Of a DNA stretch of 64,000 nt, positions 18,620 to 27,117 are shown in pieces. The position numbers were made by a program, and so were the translations under genes. The notes below the pieces were generated by a model. That model was not told where the DNA came from and did not search any database. It worked only from the letters and a program-made list of their open reading frames with translations. Origin of the DNA: Comamonas sp. B21-038 (GTDB lineage: Bacteria > Pseudomonadota > Gammaproteobacteria > Burkholderiales > Burkholderiaceae_C); contig NZ_CP092462.1 in NCBI RefSeq assembly GCF_022387135.1, positions 3,658,001 through 3,722,000 of the forward strand. Reading direction: 5' to 3'. The first letter of the stretch is position 1. Each line of letters opens with the position of its first letter.

Positions 18620-18678
18620 AGACAGTCCGAGGGCTTTTCTGGCGACTTTCGCTACGCAAATCTCCGTCTTTTAACCTG

Positions 18679-18725
18679 AGCCCCAAAAAATTGGATGTAA
18701 ATCCAATTTTTTGGGGCTTTTTCAT
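18679..18725 (+). terminator. Strong rho-independent terminator after the aldehyde dehydrogenase
   Basis: A perfect 18-bp stem, AGCCCCAAAAAATTGGAT with its complement around GTAA, followed by TTTTTC. It also marks the left border of the AT-rich island. Confidence 0.93.
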
Positions 18726-18997
18726 GGCGAAAGGCAATAACACATGCAATTTTATATTTCAATCACTTGCGTCAGCTAGCTAGGCGTCGCTCTATGCATT
18801 TATCGCTGTCAACAAAATTTAATATTTAAAATTAATTCAATTGATATTTCTTGATATTCAATATATCAAATTCAACACAGCCAGACACAAAATAAACTCC
18901 AACAACTCAATTCATTTAATACATCGTAAGATTTGCGTAAGTTTCGAGAAATACCCTTCACGTGAGCCTTTTCACACCACCAACCAAATCAGACAAG
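18726..18997. other. AT-rich non-coding leader of the secreted-protein island
   Basis: There is no gene here. Composition shifts abruptly to AT-rich after the terminator. TTGATAT occurs at 18841 and 18851 (10-bp spacing) and inverted as ATATCAA at 18863, forming a direct plus inverted repeat that could bind a regulator. The promoter of the gene at 18998 should lie here; a GTG at 18962 keeps the frame but is not needed. Confidence 0.5.
18841..18869. promoter_or_regulatory. Triple TTGATAT element, candidate regulator site
   Basis: Two TTGATAT copies start exactly 10 bp apart, and an inverted ATATCAA follows at 18863-18869. One-helical-turn spacing suggests a protein site about 130 bp before the ATG at 18998. 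AT-richness makes chance occurrence possible. Confidence 0.3.
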
Positions 18998-20302
18998 ATG
19001 AATACCACAAAATTAAAAGCTGGCGTATTTGCCATCACTATTACATTAGCAGCTCCTGGCTTTGCCATTGAAGTAGCGGAAGGGTGCACAGGATCACAAG
19101 CTGCCGTTGATAAGAACATATTCAATTGGCGATACTATTTAAACTCCAATGCTGATGTAGCAGGAGCTGGCGTTAAAACTGCTAGTGCAGCATGTACCCA
19201 CTGGCTGAATCATGGTCTACCAGCAGGCAGACAAGCCCATCCGGGTTTTCACTCCTCTCAATATCTGGCAAGATATCCAGACCTACTCGCAGCATTCGGA
19301 AAGACAAATTATATCGCAGCTGTGAATCATTATATTCAATCAGGCATACCCGAAGGAAGAATTGGATACCAAGATAACGGCATATCACTTGGCTATCAAA
19401 CCACGACAATCAGCAATCAAGTCGATACCTCGAAGATATTCATGGGCATCAGCAAAAGAACCGCTGGCGCAGTCGATAGCCTTATGTTTGATAATGTCGA
19501 ATTTATAAATGCAACAGATCACGGCCGAGAGCTGCAAATCGCCGGGGTCTCTTCATGGGAAGAAGGATACAACCCTACGGAAGCAGGATCTTGCAACGAT
19601 GGATCGGGATATGCTACATCAAGCAGTCTGAACACCCTTATATTCAAACCCAATAGTCTTTTCACCTCTGTAACCCCAGCATTTTGGCGAAAACCCGGCA
19701 ATACCTTTTGCGGACTTGGAAATAATACAACTACATCAGCCGAAAATTATAGGTTTCATAAGAATATATCAATCGGCGAGATACCAGGAATGCCTAATGT
19801 AATACATTACGCAATCCAGGTAGACATCAATGAACATGTACCGCAAGACCCTCGGAATTCATACATGCGATTTGAACTCCCAACCGCGTATCACGGGGGT
19901 GATTTCAACAGAATGTTTCAGTTCCATAAGGAAAACTCAACACTGATAGAGATTACAAATCTTTCGTGCATGATAGGCGGCGCGTGCGCATCCGAAAACT
20001 CACTAATTTATGCGACTGCCAATTTATCGCATGCACTAGGAGTGTGTGCAGGTCGAGAGGCAGGCGCCGACTTTGCAGCAAGAGAGAGGTATCTAGCCTT
20101 TGGAAATCTCGACAATAGCAGCCCTTTCGCATCAACAACGAAATGGTCTGTAGTGAGATACATTCACGGCAATGTATCCCCTGGAACCGTACTAAATTTC
20201 AATAGCTATCTAGCAATAGCAAAAACGCTGGACAATGTTTCGGCTGTCGATAGAGTCAAACTCAACCTAAATGAATTACACCAAACTGGACACTGCATTT
20301 AA
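18998..20302 (+). CDS. Secreted protein with two HWxxxG-xGR repeats and DHGR module (paralogue 1)
   Basis: I do not recognise a named family. The 434-residue protein has a signal peptide (cleavage near GFA/IEVAEG). Residues about 42-121 hold two tandem repeats: FNWRYYLNSNADVAGAG...HWLNHGLPAGR and YLARYPDLLAAFG...HYIQSGIPEGR. The rest is a module with AGAVDSLMFDNVEF, NATDHGRELQ (DHGR at 174-177), YNPTEAGSC, FNRMFQF and TTKWSVVRYIHG. It is clearly homologous to the next gene and, in the DHGR module, to 21891-22925. Codon use is AT-rich, unlike the rest of the window, which suggests horizontal acquisition. The first ATG after weak signals was chosen. Confidence 0.7.
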   Translation: MNTTKLKAGVFAITITLAAPGFAIEVAEGCTGSQAAVDKNIFNWRYYLNSNADVAGAGVKTASAACTHWLNHGLPAGRQAHPGFHSSQYLARYPDLLAAFGKTNYIAAVNHYIQSGIPEGRIGYQDNGISLGYQTTTISNQVDTSKIFMGISKRTAGAVDSLMFDNVEFINATDHGRELQIAGVSSWEEGYNPTEAGSCNDGSGYATSSSLNTLIFKPNSLFTSVTPAFWRKPGNTFCGLGNNTTTSAENYRFHKNISIGEIPGMPNVIHYAIQVDINEHVPQDPRNSYMRFELPTAYHGGDFNRMFQFHKENSTLIEITNLSCMIGGACASENSLIYATANLSHALGVCAGREAGADFAARERYLAFGNLDNSSPFASTTKWSVVRYIHGNVSPGTVLNFNSYLAIAKTLDNVSAVDRVKLNLNELHQTGHCI

Positions 20303-20434
20303 TGACACCTAAAATGCAATATTTTCGGAATGTAGCATATGGTTCTAATGATTAAGAATGCAAACCTAGCACCTTACATTAGTAGCAAGCATCCAAATAT
20401 TAACCTCAATTAAATGTACTAATCCAGCAACTCT

Positions 20435-20449
20435 TTCACTAGTAGTGAA
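20435..20449. promoter_or_regulatory. 15-bp palindrome before paralogue 2
   Basis: TTCACT and AGTGAA flank AGT, 20 bp before the ATG at 20470. It is a possible operator overlapping the promoter or leader. Confidence 0.35.
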
Positions 20450-20469
20450 TATGGCACATAGGAATCATA

Positions 20470-21780
20470 ATGAGAAAATTGAATATTCATCAAATTCTAG
20501 GATCTTTTCTCTTTATAGCTACGCTACCAGCATATGCAATTGATATCGCCGAAGGCTGCGTGCAGCATCAACATGCCACAGATAAAAATGTATTTAATTG
20601 GAGATATTATTTAAATATAAATGCTGATCTAGCTATAGCAGGGCTGCAAACTCCAGAGGAAGCTTGTAATCATTGGCTAATTAACGGGATACGCGAAGGA
20701 CGTCAAGCACACGCTGGATTTCATTCAATTCAATATTTAAATAGACATACCGATCTATTAGAAGCGTATGGCAACGACTACGCCGAATCCATAGTACATT
20801 TCGTAAATCACGGAAATAAAGAAGGTCGCATGGGATATCAAGAAAACGGTATCCTTTTAGGCCAACTAACTACCACGATAAGCTCACTCGCACAAGATGG
20901 AAAAATTTTCATCGGAACTAGCCAAAGAAATGCCGGAGCCATAGATAGCTTGATTTTTGATAATGTTGAATTTATAAATGCAACAGACCATGGTCGGGAG
21001 CTGCAAATAGCTTATTCATCAAACTATGGCGGGAGATACAACCCTACTGAAGCTGGCTCATGCGCCGATGACTTAGGATATAGTACATCAGCAATTTTGC
21101 GATCAATTTCCGCATCGGAAGGAAATATGAGCACTACTAATAACCCAGCGTTTTGGTTCAATCCAGGGAATGATGAAAATTGCGGTGGAGGCGTTAACTC
21201 AAATGTGACTGCAAACAACCATATAATTAATAAGAATATTTCAATTGGCATACCCAAGTATCCTAATGCTGTAAAATTCACTGGGCAAATTCAGGTGAAT
21301 GAAGTTCCGCATCAAGACCCACTTGATGCTACGGGTCCGAAATTACTTTTCGAGTTGCCAACAGGTTATATGGCCGGAGAGTTTAATAGAGTCTATCAAT
21401 ACAATCTATCTAATTCCGTAATAAAGGAGATCACCAATTCGAGTTGCATGATTTTGGGATGCTGGACTAACGACCCTCTTATTTATGCCACAAAAGATCT
21501 CTCGCATGCAATGGCGGTATGTTCAGTAAATGCATCGGGCGCAAGCTTTACAAATATTCCTGCAAAATATATTGCATGGGGGCCATTAGGTAGCACAGTA
21601 CCTTTTCATGCCACAACTAAATGGTCCGTTATTCGACTAATTAATGACAACATCACCTCCGGAACGGAAATCAATTTCAGCACGTTATTGCTAGTAGCAA
21701 AAAGTTCAGATAATACAAATGCCGTCGATAAACTTAAAAATGACTTAAGTAATCTTCAGCGCGATGGCTATTGCATATAA
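20470..21780 (+). CDS. Secreted protein with two HWxxxG-xGR repeats and DHGR module (paralogue 2)
   Basis: A 436-residue secreted protein, tandem paralogue of the previous gene. It has a signal peptide (cleavage near AYA/IDIAEG), two repeats (FNWRYYLNINADLAIAG...HWLINGIREGR; YLNRHTDLLEAYG...FVNHGNKEGR), then NAGAIDSLIFDNVEF, NATDHGRELQ (DHGR 173-176), YNPTEAGSCADD and TTKWSVIRLIND, ending DGYCI. AGGA lies 8 nt before the ATG. It is even more AT-rich than its partner. The duplication must be old, as many positions differ while Cys and Gly/His-Trp positions are kept. Role unknown; extracellular or outer-surface binding or a glycan-related fold is conceivable. Confidence 0.7.
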   Translation: MRKLNIHQILGSFLFIATLPAYAIDIAEGCVQHQHATDKNVFNWRYYLNINADLAIAGLQTPEEACNHWLINGIREGRQAHAGFHSIQYLNRHTDLLEAYGNDYAESIVHFVNHGNKEGRMGYQENGILLGQLTTTISSLAQDGKIFIGTSQRNAGAIDSLIFDNVEFINATDHGRELQIAYSSNYGGRYNPTEAGSCADDLGYSTSAILRSISASEGNMSTTNNPAFWFNPGNDENCGGGVNSNVTANNHIINKNISIGIPKYPNAVKFTGQIQVNEVPHQDPLDATGPKLLFELPTGYMAGEFNRVYQYNLSNSVIKEITNSSCMILGCWTNDPLIYATKDLSHAMAVCSVNASGASFTNIPAKYIAWGPLGSTVPFHATTKWSVIRLINDNITSGTEINFSTLLLVAKSSDNTNAVDKLKNDLSNLQRDGYCI

Positions 21781-21829
21781 CACACTTATTCATCGGGAAT
21801 ATTACGGCTTGGCATTATATAAAGCAACA

Positions 21830-21861
21830 TCGGAGAATTTAATACAATTTAAATTCTCCGA
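21830..21861. terminator. 13-bp perfect stem between convergent genes, probable terminator
   Basis: TCGGAGAATTTAA pairs with TTAAATTCTCCGA around TACAAT. It lies between the stops of convergent genes (21780 plus, 21891 minus). It has no proper T-run on either side, so termination would be atypical, but the position fits. Confidence 0.5.
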
Positions 21862-21890
21862 AAGATAGCATCAAATTATAAAAAACTTAA

Positions 21891-22925
21891 TTAATATCCC
21901 TGATCTGAGAGACCGTTGATTATACTTCGAATGGTATCCAGATTACCAACAACAATATGGGGCATTCGGGTCACGCTGCTATCAGCCTGAATCGTTGTCA
22001 GTGTTTGGTCAAGCAATGAAATATTATTTGTCCCGACTTTATCCGACGAAGCTGTAGTAGGGAACCTCTGTGCAGCGTAATTCGCACATTGCCCAGCTTG
22101 GGCAGGCAACGTCATTGTTACAATTCCGGAACATATCTGATTTGTTGTCCAACCTCCGTAAATCGCAACACCCCACCCATCACTGGGACTGCTGGTGTCA
22201 TCAGTTGCCCAAGCCATAGCTTTAAAGCGATAGTACGAAGGTTGGTAGGCGGTTGAAATTGGAGCGTTAACTGAGGAAGTTACTTCTGTCCAGGTGGAGC
22301 CATCCATTGAAAGCCCATACAGCCTATTCAACAACGATGCCTTGAAATATATCGCCGGTACAAATGGACCAAGATTGGGCTCTCCCCATGGCAAGTAGGT
22401 CAAGGGATGGACAGTCTGGTCGGTTGTCTTAAATGTATACAAAAGGCGCGCGACTTGATTCAGATTCATATAAGGCAATGGACCTAATTTATGATTCCCC
22501 CCAATTTGGAAACCCACCGGTCGAACTCCCAGGCCTCCCCAATCCAGCGGCTCAGTAAGTACATTAACTTCACCACTTCCTACATGACCAGGGCCACCAC
22601 CAATAGTCGTGGAAGTGCGATTGCAATTATCACCTGCTTCTTGAGGATTCACCCAAGGTGGAGAGTTGCCACCGTTGCAAGGCACATATGCTCCGGATTC
22701 GGATCCAGCATTAAAAAACAAGGAGGCCTGGAGCAGTCGACCATGATCATGGGTATCCAGAGTTTCAACTCCAGAAACTTTCAACGACGTTATTGCCCCA
22801 CCATACTGCACCGGATTTAGGCTGATTGAAATAGTTCCATTATCAGCTGTTTGGCTAACAACTTGAGCTCTTACATGCTCCCCCAAAAGTACAGTGAGCG
22901 CAATTCCTATAGCAATATTTTTCAT
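21891..22925 (-). CDS. Secreted DHGR-module protein without repeats (paralogue 3)
   Basis: A 344-residue protein with a signal peptide cleaved near VRA/QVV. It lacks the HW/GR repeats but keeps the order of the module seen in the two neighbours: YGGAITSLKVSGVE, DTHDHGRLLQ (DHGR 60-63), WVNPQEAGDNC, LNRLYGLSMDG and WGVAIYGG. AGAGGAG lies 6 nt before the ATG. It is convergent to paralogue 2. Moderate AT bias. I do not know the fold; a beta-rich lectin- or epimerase-like sandwich is possible but unproven. Together the three genes look like one functional set. Confidence 0.65.
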   Translation of the reverse strand: MKNIAIGIALTVLLGEHVRAQVVSQTADNGTISISLNPVQYGGAITSLKVSGVETLDTHDHGRLLQASLFFNAGSESGAYVPCNGGNSPPWVNPQEAGDNCNRTSTTIGGGPGHVGSGEVNVLTEPLDWGGLGVRPVGFQIGGNHKLGPLPYMNLNQVARLLYTFKTTDQTVHPLTYLPWGEPNLGPFVPAIYFKASLLNRLYGLSMDGSTWTEVTSSVNAPISTAYQPSYYRFKAMAWATDDTSSPSDGWGVAIYGGWTTNQICSGIVTMTLPAQAGQCANYAAQRFPTTASSDKVGTNNISLLDQTLTTIQADSSVTRMPHIVVGNLDTIRSIINGLSDQGY

Positions 22926-23354
22926 GACTTACTCCTCTTAGATCTTACGCAACGTCGAACCGCTGCGCATCTAGTCTAAAAATAGTTATGTCATACTGGC
23001 AACTCAAATTACAAAACCATTTTCAATGTTACCAAGTGAATCTCAAACCGAAAACAGCGAAAACAGCGAAAACAATATAGCGTGGATGGTGAGGCGACCG
23101 ATCATGAGTTCATACAACGATGAGAGACTTATACATATGGGTTGTATTTGCAAATAGAATCCATATATATTCCAAGACCATCCCCGAAGCCACCAATCAA
23201 AAACTCATGACTTCAAAATCTTGAGGTCCACATAGTAGACGTTGAGGATATTTGGCATCAATCTATCCGATGCTATCCCAGCTCTGGACATCGGCTGAAC
23301 AGAGGCAATTGATTCGCGATAATGACAACCTAATACGTCGAAGTTGTCCGCAAG
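22926..23354. other. 429-bp non-coding gap with short tandem repeat
   Basis: AT-rich leader of the minus-strand secreted protein gene, passing back into GC-rich sequence near 23350. GAAAACAGC occurs 2.8 times in tandem at 23050-23074. A frame at 23252-23548 overlaps the flippase gene antisense and is not supported. Nothing else is recognisable. Confidence 0.5.
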
Positions 23355-24311
23355 CTATAGAGATGCTGTATCCGCCTCACGCTCGCGCCGGCTGGGCAGA
23401 CCAAAGGCAATGGCACCCAGCGCCCCTTGCACCAGCGCATACACGCCATAGATCAGCCCCACACCGACGGCCAAGGCTGCTGGCACGCCAAAGGGAGCCA
23501 ACGCCGCCGCACTGGCCGCTTCACGCGTGCCCCAGCCGCCCACGCTGACAGGCAAGGCCGCCATCAGAAAAATGGGGGCCATCGCAAAGGCCCAGGCGGC
23601 CAGGTCCAGATGGATGCCCAGCGCCAGCCCGCCCAGCGCCAGAGCAGCGGCAGACAGCAGCTGCACCAGCGCAGAAGAGCCTGCCTGTACCAGCATCTGG
23701 CGGTTGAAGTCTGGCCGTGCAGCGGCCTGCAGCAAGGGCTGCAACCAACCCGGCAGGCTGGCCGCCTGGCGCTGGCCCAGCCACCACAGCAGCAGCCAAG
23801 GCAGCGCAATCCAGACGATGACGCCGAGGACCATCAAGACCTGCAGCGCCAGCGGAGAGATATGCAGCACAGGCGCCAAGGCGCTGGCGGACAGCGCCGC
23901 GCCGATGGCGCCAATGGCACAGAGCATCCACAGCCCGCTGAAGCGGTCGAGCAGCACCGACAGCGAGGCAGCGGCCTTGCCCTGGCCACTGCGCTGCAGC
24001 ACCACGGCGCGGTAGACGTCACCCCCCACCACGGCGCCGGGCAGCAAGGCATTCAGCCCAATCGCCTGGAAATACCAGCGCAGCGCATCGGGCCAGCGCA
24101 TCGGTGCGCCCAGCCACTGCGCCAGTGCACGCCAGCGCCAGGCAGACACCACGTTCGACGCGATGGCTGCCGCCAGCCCCGCCAGCAGCCAGCGCCCGTC
24201 AGCGGCACGCAGGCGGGCCCAGAGGGCGGCAGGGTCGGCAAAATAGGCCACGGCGCCCAGCAAAGCGGCGCCACACAAGGCCTTGATGCAGGCTTTTTGT
24301 GTACGGTTCAC
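23355..24311 (-). CDS. Flippase-like membrane protein, LPG-synthase TM / YbhN (UPF0104) family
   Basis: A 318-residue polytopic protein of the lysylphosphatidylglycerol-synthetase transmembrane family without the synthase domain. Family marks are RWYFQAIGLNALLPGAVVGGDVYR, LLDRFSGL and LPVSVGGWGTREAA. Members sit next to polyprenyl glycosyltransferases and are thought to act as flippases or membrane partners. It starts with GTG 12 nt after the GT2 gene stop, so the two are an operon. In context it may flip the polyprenyl-P-sugar made by its neighbour. Confidence 0.85.
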   Translation of the reverse strand: MNRTQKACIKALCGAALLGAVAYFADPAALWARLRAADGRWLLAGLAAAIASNVVSAWRWRALAQWLGAPMRWPDALRWYFQAIGLNALLPGAVVGGDVYRAVVLQRSGQGKAAASLSVLLDRFSGLWMLCAIGAIGAALSASALAPVLHISPLALQVLMVLGVIVWIALPWLLLWWLGQRQAASLPGWLQPLLQAAARPDFNRQMLVQAGSSALVQLLSAAALALGGLALGIHLDLAAWAFAMAPIFLMAALPVSVGGWGTREAASAAALAPFGVPAALAVGVGLIYGVYALVQGALGAIAFGLPSRREREADTASL

Positions 24312-24323
24312 ACCAGGCGGCGC

Positions 24324-25361
24324 TTAAAGACTCGAAGCGGCAGCGGGCTGCACAGTCTGCTCGCGCGCTGTGTGGGCATCCAGGCGCACCATGCGGGGGG
24401 TGCCGCCGGTCTCGTCGATCACATAGTCGTCCGCATAGTACTGGCGGCCACCACCGGACTCGTAGTAGATGCGGGTCAGCAGCTCACCGATCAGGCCGGC
24501 GGCGACAAAGGTCATGCCCATCAGCACCAGCATCACGCCAATGATCAGCAGGGGCCGCCCGCCAATGCTCTCGCCCATCAGCTTGACGATGAACAGGTAG
24601 GCCAGGATCAGAAAGCCGGGGGTGGCCAGCCACAGGCCCAGTCCGCCAAAGGCGTGCAGCGGGCGCTGGCGGTAGCGCATCAGGAAGACCATCAGGATCA
24701 AATCCAGAATCACGCGGAAGGTGCGGTCAATGCCGTACTTGGAGACGCCGGCCGTGCGGGCGTGGTGGCGCACCGGCACTTCGGTGATGCGGGCACCGGC
24801 ATCGCGCGCCAGCGAGGGGATGAAGCGGTGCAGCTCACCGTAGAGGTGCACGCGGTCGATGATGTGGCGCCGGTAGGCCTTGAGTGCGCAGCCGTAGTCG
24901 TGCAGCTGCACGCCGGTGGCGTTGGAGATCAGGCGGTTGGCAATCTTGGACGGCAGCTTGCGCGAGATGGCGGCATCCTGGCGGTCCTTGCGCCAGCCGG
25001 AGACCATATCGACGCTCGGGTCGGTCTCCAGGCGGTTGAGCAGCAGAGGAATGTCGTCGGGCTCGTTTTGCAGGTCGGCGTCCAGGGTCACCACATAGCG
25101 GCCCTGCACCCGGTCAAAACCGGCCTGCAACGCGCTGGACTGGCCATAGTTGCGCGCGAGGATCACCGGGCGCAGCCAGGGGCGCGTGGCAGCCAGCTCC
25201 AGCAGGCGCTTGGCGCTGTCGTCCTTGGAGCCATCGTCGACGGCAATCAGCTCATAGCTCAGCGGCTGCGAGCGCATGGCCGCGTCAATCCGGTCGACCA
25301 GGGCGATCAGATTGTCGAACTCGTTGTAGATGGGGACGACGATGGAAACAGCAGGGGACAT
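24324..25361 (-). CDS. Polyprenyl-phosphate glycosyltransferase, GT2 family (ArnC/RgtE/DPM-like)
   Basis: A 345-residue GT2 enzyme. AVSIVVPIYNEFDNL, AVDDGSKDDS, the metal site LDADLQNEP (DAD at 94-96), SGWRKDRQD and the acceptor-site motif HARTAGVSKYG are those of undecaprenyl-phosphate glycosyltransferases such as ArnC. Two membrane helices occupy about residues 230-300. The frame opens 3 residues earlier at a GTG, but ATG at 25361 aligns better. Its neighbours (UGD, UDP-GlcA 4-epimerase, ArnT-like enzyme on the divergent strand) suggest UDP-galacturonate as donor; this is inference. Confidence 0.88.
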   Translation of the reverse strand: MSPAVSIVVPIYNEFDNLIALVDRIDAAMRSQPLSYELIAVDDGSKDDSAKRLLELAATRPWLRPVILARNYGQSSALQAGFDRVQGRYVVTLDADLQNEPDDIPLLLNRLETDPSVDMVSGWRKDRQDAAISRKLPSKIANRLISNATGVQLHDYGCALKAYRRHIIDRVHLYGELHRFIPSLARDAGARITEVPVRHHARTAGVSKYGIDRTFRVILDLILMVFLMRYRQRPLHAFGGLGLWLATPGFLILAYLFIVKLMGESIGGRPLLIIGVMLVLMGMTFVAAGLIGELLTRIYYESGGGRQYYADDYVIDETGGTPRMVRLDAHTAREQTVQPAAASSL

Positions 25362-25581
25362 AAAGGGCACATTGCAAAAAGCCGCTCAAACAGGCGGCTG
25401 GACCGGTACCGGAAACGGTGTGCGGCGCAGCCCAACCGGGGTGGGCGACTCTTCTGGCATTGGTAAAACAGCGGTCGCCTATACTACCTGATCCGCTTTT
25501 TCCTCTGCTGCTGATGCGACAGGCTGGTGCCGCGCCTTGGGGCTGCGGGCCCTGTATGCACCAGCATTTCATGTTTCTGCC

Positions 25582-27117
25582 ATGACGTCTGCGTCCCCCT
25601 CCCCCGCCAAAGATTGGCAGTCCCAGCTCTACCGCCACCCCTTGGCCTGGGTGCTGGTGCTGGCCTGTGCACATGTCATCTCGCGCGTGGCCATCTCGGA
25701 CGGCATGAAATGGGACGAGTCCGAACAAATCCTCTGGTCCCAGCAGTTTCTGTTGGGCTACGGCGCCCAGCCGCCCGCCTACAGCTGGCTGCAATGGCTG
25801 GTGGGCCAGCTGCTGGGCCCCACGGTGCTGTCGCTGTCGCTGGTCAAGCACAGCCTGATCGTGCTCACCTATGTGCTGGCCTGGCAAACCGGCCGCGCGC
25901 TGCTGCCGGCCAAGGGCGCCTTCTGGGTCGCTGGCGGCCTGCTGCTGATGCTGCCGTTTGGCTGGGACAGCGTGCGCGACCAGACCCACACCATTCTGGT
26001 GACCGCGATGACCTTTGGCGCCTGGTGGATGGCCTTGCGCCAGGTGCGCGCACCGGCGCTGGTCAATTTTGTCGGCCTGGGCATCTTCTGCGGCGTGGGC
26101 ATGCTGGCCAAATACAGCTTTGCGATGCTGATCGCCGTGTTTGCCGTGGCCGCCTTCAGCGTGCCCCAGGTGCGCCGGGCGCTGCTGGGCCGGGGCTGGT
26201 GGCTGGCGCCCTTGATTGGCCTGCTGATCTTTGCGCCACATGGCTACTGGCTGCTGCACCACTGGCGTGAGGCCACGACCGAAACCATCCACAAGATGGA
26301 CATCTCCACCCAGGTGTCCCACCTCAAGGGCCTGGGCGCCTTGGCGGCCGCCGTGTTCTCGACATTGGGCCTGTGGCTGCTGGTCAGCCTGGCCAGCTAC
26401 CGCAGCCGTTTGTGGAAAACCGAGCCCGCTGCAGATGCGCCCCTGCCGGAATGGCGTGTCTGGGCCTGGCCGCTGCTGTGGCGCTATCTGGCCCTGGTGT
26501 TTGCCATCCTGGTGGGCATGGTGCTCGTGGGCGATGTCAGCAGCTTCAAGCAGCGCTGGGTGCTGCCGCTGACGGCTGTGGCGCCGCTGGCCTTGTATGT
26601 ATGGCGCCCGCGCCTGCTGGCCGATGGCGTGGGCCGGGGCTACACCACCACGGTGCTGGTGTTTGCGCTGGTCTTTCTGACCCTGGCCACCGTGCGCCCC
26701 TGGCAGTCCAACCTGCGCAAGGATCCGGACGAGCTCAACCACCCCGTCGCGCAGCTGAGCGCGTCGCTGGCTGCTGCTGGCTACGACGGCCAAGGCGTCA
26801 TCGTCGGCTCGGACAACATGGTCGCGGCGATGCTGCGCTCGCGCAACCCCCGGGCCTATGCGACGGCCTGCACGGCCGAGTTTGGCCGCATGGCCGACTG
26901 CCTCGCTCAGGCCCGCGCCAAGGCCGCGCAAACCGGCAGCGGCCTGCTGTACATTGCCCGCATGGACAAGGCCATGCCTGCCTGGTGGGAGCCGGTGCTG
27001 GCCACGGCGCCCGGCGCCGCCATCCAAGATCTGACCCTTCCGTTTTCCCATATGCGTGCCAGCACGCCGCCCATGCACTACCAGTTTGTGTGGCTGCCCG
27101 CACCCATCACACCATGA
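25582..27117 (+). CDS. ArnT-like GT39/GT83 glycosyltransferase
   Basis: A 511-residue polytopic GT-C protein. The first periplasmic loop has MKWDESEQILWSQQ, with the Asp-Glu pair (45-46) expected for catalysis or metal binding in the ArnT/PMT superfamily, and Gln-rich QFLLGYGAQPPAYSWLQW downstream as in the family. About 11 membrane helices and a short C-terminal periplasmic domain are seen. Such enzymes move a sugar from undecaprenyl phosphate to lipid A or LPS core. It is the first gene of an operon with epimerase and UGD, coupled by ATGA. I chose ATG 25582; the frame is open to 25537 without support. Confidence 0.85.
   Translation: MTSASPSPAKDWQSQLYRHPLAWVLVLACAHVISRVAISDGMKWDESEQILWSQQFLLGYGAQPPAYSWLQWLVGQLLGPTVLSLSLVKHSLIVLTYVLAWQTGRALLPAKGAFWVAGGLLLMLPFGWDSVRDQTHTILVTAMTFGAWWMALRQVRAPALVNFVGLGIFCGVGMLAKYSFAMLIAVFAVAAFSVPQVRRALLGRGWWLAPLIGLLIFAPHGYWLLHHWREATTETIHKMDISTQVSHLKGLGALAAAVFSTLGLWLLVSLASYRSRLWKTEPAADAPLPEWRVWAWPLLWRYLALVFAILVGMVLVGDVSSFKQRWVLPLTAVAPLALYVWRPRLLADGVGRGYTTTVLVFALVFLTLATVRPWQSNLRKDPDELNHPVAQLSASLAAAGYDGQGVIVGSDNMVAAMLRSRNPRAYATACTAEFGRMADCLAQARAKAAQTGSGLLYIARMDKAMPAWWEPVLATAPGAAIQDLTLPFSHMRASTPPMHYQFVWLPAPITP

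Noticed and set aside
23050-23074. GAAAACAGC tandem repeat as a CRISPR-like array
   Set aside because: Units are 9 bp without spacers; it is a short tandem repeat only.
18720-23350. AT-rich island as a prophage or transposon
   Set aside because: No integrase, transposase, terminal repeats or phage genes were found; only composition suggests transfer.
23427-25466. 679-codon plus-strand frame
   Set aside because: It is antisense to the flippase and GT2 genes, with low-complexity shadow composition.
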